From Saltatorellus ferox (GTDB lineage Bacteria > Planctomycetota > UBA1135 > GCA-002686595), in the NCBI GenBank assembly GCA_007751475.1, contig CP036434.1:2604001-2668000 (forward strand): DNA of 64,000 nucleotides, in the 5' to 3' direction. The notes under the pieces were generated by a model. The model did not search any database. It saw only the letters and a list, made by a program, of their open reading frames with translations, and was not told the DNA's origin. The translations under genes and the position numbers were made by a program. Positions 60,437 through 64,000 of this stretch are shown in pieces; positions within the stretch are counted from its first letter, which is position 1; each line of letters starts with the position of its first letter.

Positions 60437-60598
60437 GTGCCCTGAATCAGAAGTTCGTCGCTTTAGTTTCAGTCTGTTTCGTTTCGTAGCAAGGCGTCCG
60501 AACCGCAGTGCGTAGCAGTAGTTCCGTCCAAGGTTCGGCAACGCAGCTACGGAGCGAAACAGGCGAAACTAATGCGACGAACTTCTGATTCAGGGCAC
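60437..60598. mobile_element. 162-bp MITE flanked by TA (IS630/mariner-like)
   Basis: Both ends read GTGCCCTGAATCAGAAGTTC inward and stay identical for 25 bp; similarity continues to about 65 bp per arm (TTAGTTTC, CTGTTTCG, CGTAGC, CCGAACC). TA dinucleotides flank both ends (60435-60436, 60599-60600), the target duplication expected of IS630/Tc1-mariner transposition. It encodes nothing and would need a transposase supplied in trans. The right-hand TA plus the last C of the element form the TAG stop of the small minus-strand gene next to it. Confidence 0.88.
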
Positions 60599-60876
60599 TA
60601 GCCGCGCCTGCGCTTCTTGCTCTTTTGCGGCGCCTCGTCGTCCAGTAGAGACGACTCGCTGAAGTTCTCCTCCCATTCATCGGAGTCGTAGCGCCAGGCT
60701 TCCGAGCCGATGTCTTCCATGCCGTAGCCGTCGTCGTCGCTGTACTCGACTTCGCCCAGACCCTTCGGCCCCTTGCGACTCCGGCGGAACCGTGAACGTT
60801 GACGCTGGCTCTTCGAGGGAGACCAGTCGCCGTCGTTGTCGGAGGATTGCCAGTACTCGCTCTTTTTCTTACCCAT
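60598..60876 (-). CDS. Small highly charged protein, unknown
   Basis: This is a 92-residue protein with a basic N-terminal half ('SPSKSQRQRSRFRRSRKGPKG'-type composition), an acidic, Ser/Asp/Glu/Tyr/Trp-rich second half ('YSDDDGYGMEDIGSEAWRYDSDEWEENF', pattern only) and a basic tail KSKKRRRG. It is likely disordered and could bind nucleic acid. The start at 60876 (MGKKKS) is preferred; an in-frame Met at 60906 adds ten residues. The stop codon is created by the flanking MITE, so the ancestral tail may have been longer. Confidence 0.55.
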   Translation of the reverse strand: MGKKKSEYWQSSDNDGDWSPSKSQRQRSRFRRSRKGPKGLGEVEYSDDDGYGMEDIGSEAWRYDSDEWEENFSESSLLDDEAPQKSKKRRRG

Positions 60877-60974
60877 CTGAAGGACGCGATTGAATCGCTG
60901 GTTCAAGGAGCCCCGCCGCGCCAGGGGCGCGAGCCTCGGAGCTCCCGTTCGGATCTTAGCTCGACTTCAAGTAT

Positions 60975-60986
60975 CTTGATATCAAG
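60975..60986. promoter_or_regulatory. MarR operator candidate CTTGATATCAAG
   Basis: This is a perfect 12-bp palindrome 63 bp before the MarR start, within a local AT-rich patch. MarR-family proteins commonly bind TTGATATCAA-like palindromes and repress their own genes, so autoregulation is likely. Confidence 0.65.
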
Positions 60987-61049
60987 GAATCCTCGCAGAA
61001 ATGCGAGGTGTGCCTCAGGGCGGATCTCGCGCCTCCCTATGCTGCCTCG

Positions 61050-61544
61050 ATGCAGGAGAGGGAGGACAACGTGGACCGGATGCTGGCCCAGTGGGGGAAA
61101 GAGCGACCGGACATCGATACGTCCGGGATGGCGGTGGTCCTGCGGGTCCTGAGGGTCGCCAGCCACCTTTCGGAGCGCCTCAAGGCCGTCATGGCGCCTT
61201 CAGGTTTGGCTCCTTTTGAGTACGACGTCCTCTCGGCCCTCCGGCGTGCGGGCCAGCAGGGCGGCCTGACCCCCACGGAGCTGTGCGAGGCCGCCCAGCT
61301 CACCTCGGGCGCCATGACCCACCGAATCAACCGCCTAGAAACCCGGGGCCTCGTGAGGCGCGTGGCCAGCGGCTCGGACCGCCGAAGCGTGACGGTCACC
61401 CTGACCCCGAACGGCCAGACCCTGGTGGACGGAATCGTGGGTGCGCGAATGAGCGACGCCATCGACTCCCTCTCCGCCCTGAACAAAAAAGACCGCGCCG
61501 ACCTCGCCCGCCTCCTGCGAAAGATCAACGCGAACCTCCCCTGA
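61050..61544 (+). CDS. MarR-family transcriptional regulator
   Basis: This is a 164-residue regulator. The winged helix-turn-helix is 'GLTPTELCEAAQLTSGAMTHRINRLETRGLVRRV' (core shown in family pattern) with the wing 'GSDRRSVTVTLTPNGQTLV'. Flanking helices serve dimerisation. The start at 61050 gives the usual MarR length; a GTG at 61071 is possible. It is convergent with the microcompartment aldolase and separated from it by a palindromic repeat. A target other than its own promoter is not evident. Confidence 0.88.
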   Translation: MQEREDNVDRMLAQWGKERPDIDTSGMAVVLRVLRVASHLSERLKAVMAPSGLAPFEYDVLSALRRAGQQGGLTPTELCEAAQLTSGAMTHRINRLETRGLVRRVASGSDRRSVTVTLTPNGQTLVDGIVGARMSDAIDSLSALNKKDRADLARLLRKINANLP

Positions 61545-61560
61545 CCCGACCCGTCCCTAG

Positions 61561-61651
61561 CCGACACAAACGCACCTGGTCCGTTTGTTCCGGAACAAAC
61601 GGACCAGGTGCGTTTGTTCCGGAACGGACGGACCAGGTGCGTTTGTGTCGG
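61561..61651. repeat. REP-like palindromic unit between convergent genes
   Basis: A perfect 50-bp palindrome (61567-61616, centred on TTCC|GGAA) is followed by a further direct copy of ACCAGGTGCGTTTG. CCGACACAAACGCACCTGGT at the left end pairs with its complement ending at 61651. In all there are three copies of an 18-bp unit, one inverted and two direct. It can form alternative hairpins and lies between two converging stops, so bidirectional termination or transcript protection is plausible. Confidence 0.8.
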
Positions 61652-61656
61652 GTTCG

Positions 61657-62355
61657 TCAGAGGCCGCAGCGGTTTTCTAGCGTGTTGCGGGTCTTGATGC
61701 CCAGCATCGAGCGCGTTTCCAGCATTTTGCGGACCGCTTCTTCTGGGAGGGGTTCGAGGCCGCCTTTGGCCACGTGGGCCAGCCAGAGGATCTTGGCGGT
61801 GTGCTCGAGCATGTCCAGCTTCTTGTACGCGTCCATCAGGTTCGCGCCGAGCGTGACCGAACCGTGGTTCTGCATCATCATCACGTCGCTGCACCGGACC
61901 AGGCTCCGGATCGTTTCCGGGAGTTCGGGCGTTCCTGGCGTTCCGAACGGCGCGGTCGGGATCCCGCCGATCGTCACGATGATCTCCGGGATCACCGGCA
62001 TCTGCATGTCGATGCCTGCGATCGTGAGTGCCACCGCGTGCGGCGGATGTGCGTGGAAGATCGCCTTGCAGTCCGGCCGCTCCGAATAGGCGACCAGGTG
62101 AATGCCCACCTCGCTGGAGGGGCGCGGGCCGTCGTCCAATGCGCGGCCCGTCATGTCCACGTGGGCGATGTGGTCCGGCTCGAGGAAACCCTTCATGGCC
62201 CCCGTCGGCGTGATCAGGATCGTCCCGTCCGACATCATCGCGCTGATGTTCCCGTCCGCTCCGACGATGTAGCTCCGGTCATAGCCGAGCTTGCCAATCC
62301 TGCAGATCGCCGTCCGGATCCGGGCCTCTTCTTCGCTCCAGCGCATCGCGTGCAT
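61657..62355 (-). CDS. Class II aldolase of a bacterial microcompartment locus
   Basis: This is a 232-residue class II aldolase/adducin-family protein. 'GLDRSYIVGADGNIS'-like start sequence here reads 'YDRSYIVGADGNISA'; the zinc ligands are in 'IFHAHPPHAVAL' and 'MMQNHGSVTLG', and the catalytic Glu is in 'PSSEVGIHLVAY'. Family members cleave fuculose-1-phosphate or rhamnulose-1-phosphate to DHAP and lactaldehyde. In Planctomycetes the enzyme is part of the fucose/rhamnose microcompartment. Its start shares a base with the stop of the shell gene before it (TGATG). Confidence 0.88.
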   Translation of the reverse strand: MHAMRWSEEEARIRTAICRIGKLGYDRSYIVGADGNISAMMSDGTILITPTGAMKGFLEPDHIAHVDMTGRALDDGPRPSSEVGIHLVAYSERPDCKAIFHAHPPHAVALTIAGIDMQMPVIPEIIVTIGGIPTAPFGTPGTPELPETIRSLVRCSDVMMMQNHGSVTLGANLMDAYKKLDMLEHTAKILWLAHVAKGGLEPLPEEAVRKMLETRSMLGIKTRNTLENRCGL

Positions 62356-62678
62356 CAGATCGTCTCCGCTTCCTTTTGGGCCCTGTGGTCGTAGACCACG
62401 CGGCCTCCGATCTCGACCTCGTCGACGAAGCCGACGATCAGTGTTTTGACCGGCGCATCTCTTGCACCGAGGATCTGCCGACCCGAGTTGCCCTCGTCGA
62501 TGACCAGGACCCGATCGCCGACGCCCGCTCCAATCGTGTCGATGGCGACTCGGGGCTTGCGCTGGACCGCGGATCCCTCCGGTGTCACCGGACGCACCAG
62601 AAGCAGCGTCCGACCGCGGAGCGCAGGCACGACTTCCGCCTGGGCCACCACCGTTCCAATGACGTCTGCGAGGATCAC
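62355..62678 (-). CDS. EutN/CcmL-family shell vertex protein (third)
   Basis: This is a 107-residue BMC-P pentamer subunit. It starts 'VILADVIGTVVAQAEVVPALRGRTLLLVRPV', matching the EutN/CcmL beginning 'MxlGxVxGtVVaTxKxxxLxGxKLLlV', and continues 'AIDTIGAGVGDRVLVIDEGNSGRQ'. The start is GTG at 62678, overlapping the preceding stop (GTGA). Pentamers cap the twelve vertices of microcompartment shells. It is the last shell gene before the aldolase. Confidence 0.88.
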   Translation of the reverse strand: MILADVIGTVVAQAEVVPALRGRTLLLVRPVTPEGSAVQRKPRVAIDTIGAGVGDRVLVIDEGNSGRQILGARDAPVKTLIVGFVDEVEIGGRVVYDHRAQKEAETI

Positions 62679-62986
62679 GCCGGGCCTCCTGGCGTAGGGT
62701 CCAGATCCAGCTCGCGCCCGCCGCTCGTCACCTGCTCGACGAAACCGGTGATCGCCACGTCCACGGGCACGAAGGTCTCGTCCGGCAGCGCGAGCGCAGC
62801 CTCGCGACCGTCGATGAAGTGCACCAGATCCCCCGGTCCGACGTCGAGCGCACACGCCGCCACGAGCTGCTCTCCCGTCGACTCGCCGTCCTCGTCCAGC
62901 GTCTCCAGGAGCTGGAGCTTCACGCCCTCCAGCCCTTCGTAGCGGACGGTCGCCACGAGGCGCCCGGTGACTCTACCGATGTACAT
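62675..62986 (-). CDS. EutN/CcmL-family shell vertex protein (second)
   Basis: This is a 103-residue BMC-P subunit: 'MYIGRVTGRLVATVRYEGLEGVKLQLL' start, then 'AACALDVGPGDLVHFIDGREAAL', where other family members read 'DxVGAGxGexVLxxxGSsAR', and a C-terminal 'AITGFVEQV'. The middle region is acidic and it is the most diverged of the three paralogues. It starts 12 bp after the first shell gene. Confidence 0.88.
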   Translation of the reverse strand: MYIGRVTGRLVATVRYEGLEGVKLQLLETLDEDGESTGEQLVAACALDVGPGDLVHFIDGREAALALPDETFVPVDVAITGFVEQVTSGGRELDLDPTPGGPA

Positions 62987-62998
62987 CGAAGGCCAGCG

Positions 62999-63298
62999 CT
63001 ACGCGCCGCTCCACTTCTCGTACACGTTCTTGCCCGACACGTCCCACGAGTCCACGATCGCCATCACGACCGCATCGCAGGGCTTGTCCTTGGTGATGTT
63101 CGTCTGACGCGCCGAAGATCCCGTCGCGTAGAGCACCAGATCGCCGGGCCCTGCGCCGACCGAATCGACCGCGATCACGTACTGATCCCTGGGCTGGTTC
63201 TCGTGACTGCGGACCTGGACGACCAGGAGCTTGTGGGATTCGAGCTGCGGATCCTTCTGGGTCGCAACGACGCTTCCGACGACTTCGCCTATGAGCAT
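62999..63298 (-). CDS. EutN/CcmL-family shell vertex protein (first)
   Basis: This is a 99-residue BMC-P subunit and the most canonical of the three: 'MLIGEVVGSVVATQKDPQLESHKLLVVQV', 'AVDSVGAGPGDLVLYATGSSARQT' and 'AIVDSWDVSGKNVYEK' (patterns). Three consecutive, non-identical pentamer genes are a hallmark of the PV-type microcompartment locus. Hexameric BMC-H genes, aldehyde dehydrogenase and PduL must lie outside the window, to the right or elsewhere. Confidence 0.9.
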   Translation of the reverse strand: MLIGEVVGSVVATQKDPQLESHKLLVVQVRSHENQPRDQYVIAVDSVGAGPGDLVLYATGSSARQTNITKDKPCDAVVMAIVDSWDVSGKNVYEKWSGA

Positions 63299-63358
63299 GG
63301 GGGAGAGGGGCTTCCTGGGAACCTGGGGGAGGCTTGGGTGAAAGGCCGAAAGTCGACG

Positions 63359-64000
63359 TCAGCGGGGATCGAGGTACGTGGCGACCGACCTGCGGTCGAG
63401 CGTTTCGTTCAGGAAGCGACCGCGCAGTTCGCGGTGCACGTGATCGCGCATCTCCGGCCAGGTCGGCGCCGGAGTGCGGGCTCCGAGCATGCCCAGCAGG
63501 ACGCCATTCTCGATGCGGATCGGTCCGATGATCGTTCCAGCGATATCGTCGGGGGTCGCGTCCACGACCGCGAAGGCCGCGCTGCGCAGGTCGGCGAGTT
63601 CTTTCGAGGACCCCGCGCGCGTGATCTGGCCGAGGAGGCCGCCGCGTTCGCGCGTCGACTTGTCCTGGCTGTGTATCTCGACGACGCGGGCAAAGTCCTC
63701 CGGCCCCGCGATCGCGGCCTTCATCTCCCGCAGCTCCCGCTCGACCTTGCGGAACGAGGGCACCAGCGGGTTGTCCTCTTCTTCGGTCGCGTTCTTGAAG
63801 AGCACGCTCAGCTCCACCGCCTCACCGAAGCGACTATCGAAGAAGTCGCGCTCCTCTTCGTAGACCTTGCGCAGCGACTCGTCGTCGTGGCGCCGGTCGA
63901 CGGCCTCGTGGGCGAGGGCCGCCGCGCGGATGGCGGGATCGAGCCGCAACGCCTCGATGGAGAGACCGCGCGCTTCCAGAAGCCGGTCGTACGCGACCCC
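63359..64000 (-). CDS. Parvulin-type peptidyl-prolyl isomerase, N-terminus off window
   Basis: The frame is open to the window edge, so the start is missing; at least 213 C-terminal residues are present. It includes SurA/PpiC-like helices ('AHEAVDRRHDDESLRKVYEEERDFFD'-type region) and the rotamase core 'ARVVEIHSQDKSTRERGGLLGQITRAG', matching 'SxDxSxxxGGDLGxxxxG', then 'GTIIGPIRIENGVLLGMLGARTP' (parvulin 'GPVxTxxGxHII'). It is probably an exported folding chaperone. It lies upstream of the shell genes with a 60-bp gap. Confidence 0.8.
   Translation of the reverse strand, partial: GVAYDRLLEARGLSIEALRLDPAIRAAALAHEAVDRRHDDESLRKVYEEERDFFDSRFGEAVELSVLFKNATEEEDNPLVPSFRKVERELREMKAAIAGPEDFARVVEIHSQDKSTRERGGLLGQITRAGSSKELADLRSAAFAVVDATPDDIAGTIIGPIRIENGVLLGMLGARTPAPTWPEMRDHVHRELRGRFLNETLDRRSVATYLDPR

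Overview
The window is 64 kb of GC-rich bacterial DNA, dense with genes on both strands and without rRNA or tRNA genes that I can recognise. It most resembles a Planctomycetota (PVC-group) genome. The grounds are a lipoprotein with DUF11 repeats related to chlamydial OmcB, several Ser/Thr kinases (one over 1,200 residues with a multi-helix membrane tail), secreted proteins with carboxypeptidase-regulatory repeats, a formylglycine sulfatase, and, at the right edge, the EutN/CcmL-type shell genes plus class II aldolase typical of Planctomycetes/Verrucomicrobia microcompartment loci. Genus and species are not claimed.

Layout. 0-5.7 kb: DUF11 lipoprotein, a 1.26 kb non-coding region built around a large imperfect inverted repeat, a peroxiredoxin-like lipoprotein, then yceH coupled to a secreted zincin. 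5.7-14.5 kb: GT-C-like membrane protein divergent from rlmD-yqgE-AsmA-like protein; YchJ-like protein divergent from a serine hydrolase. 14.7-18 kb: LysR / HipA-like kinase / DUF3037 operon, a frataxin homologue and a TPR-zincin. 18-20.6 kb: an IS110-family transposase and a non-coding stretch holding two abutting MITE-like elements, one of which forms the 3' end of the neighbouring sulfatase gene. 20.6-29.4 kb: SDR-sulfatase operon, nth, a repeat-rich envelope protein, and a three-gene biotin-dependent carboxylase. 29.5-40 kb: a large exported protein, a BY-kinase-like ATPase, a SprT-like protein, a carboxypeptidase-regulatory repeat protein, cysteine desulfurase, a membrane zinc peptidase and a universal stress protein. 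40-52 kb: giant kinase, KefG/KefC-like pair, ECF sigma factor, alpha/beta hydrolase, kinase-TPR. 52-58.4 kb: ettA, a pseudopilin, and a tightly overlapped methionine-pathway operon with a fused aspartokinase/homoserine dehydrogenase lacking ACT domains between two Cys/Met PLP enzymes. 58.7-60.4 kb: kinase and PP2C phosphatase overlapping by one base. 60.4-64 kb: a 162-bp MITE, a small charged protein, a MarR regulator with a palindromic operator candidate, a REP-like palindrome, class II aldolase, three consecutive EutN/CcmL shell pentamers, and the end of a parvulin-type prolyl isomerase that runs off the window.

How it fits together. Most operons show translational coupling (ATGA, GTGA or TGATG overlaps). 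The genes are mainly housekeeping and envelope or signalling functions. The accessory character lies in the non-coding repeats: two TA-flanked palindromic elements of about 160 bp, a third of 210 bp, a palindromic REP-like unit, a roughly 0.4-kb-arm inverted repeat, and in-frame 12-bp tandem repeats in at least four unrelated genes. I see no defence island, prophage, biosynthetic cluster or CRISPR array. The best candidates for something poorly described are the MITE-derived gene ends, the HipA-like/DUF3037 operon and the big inverted repeat.
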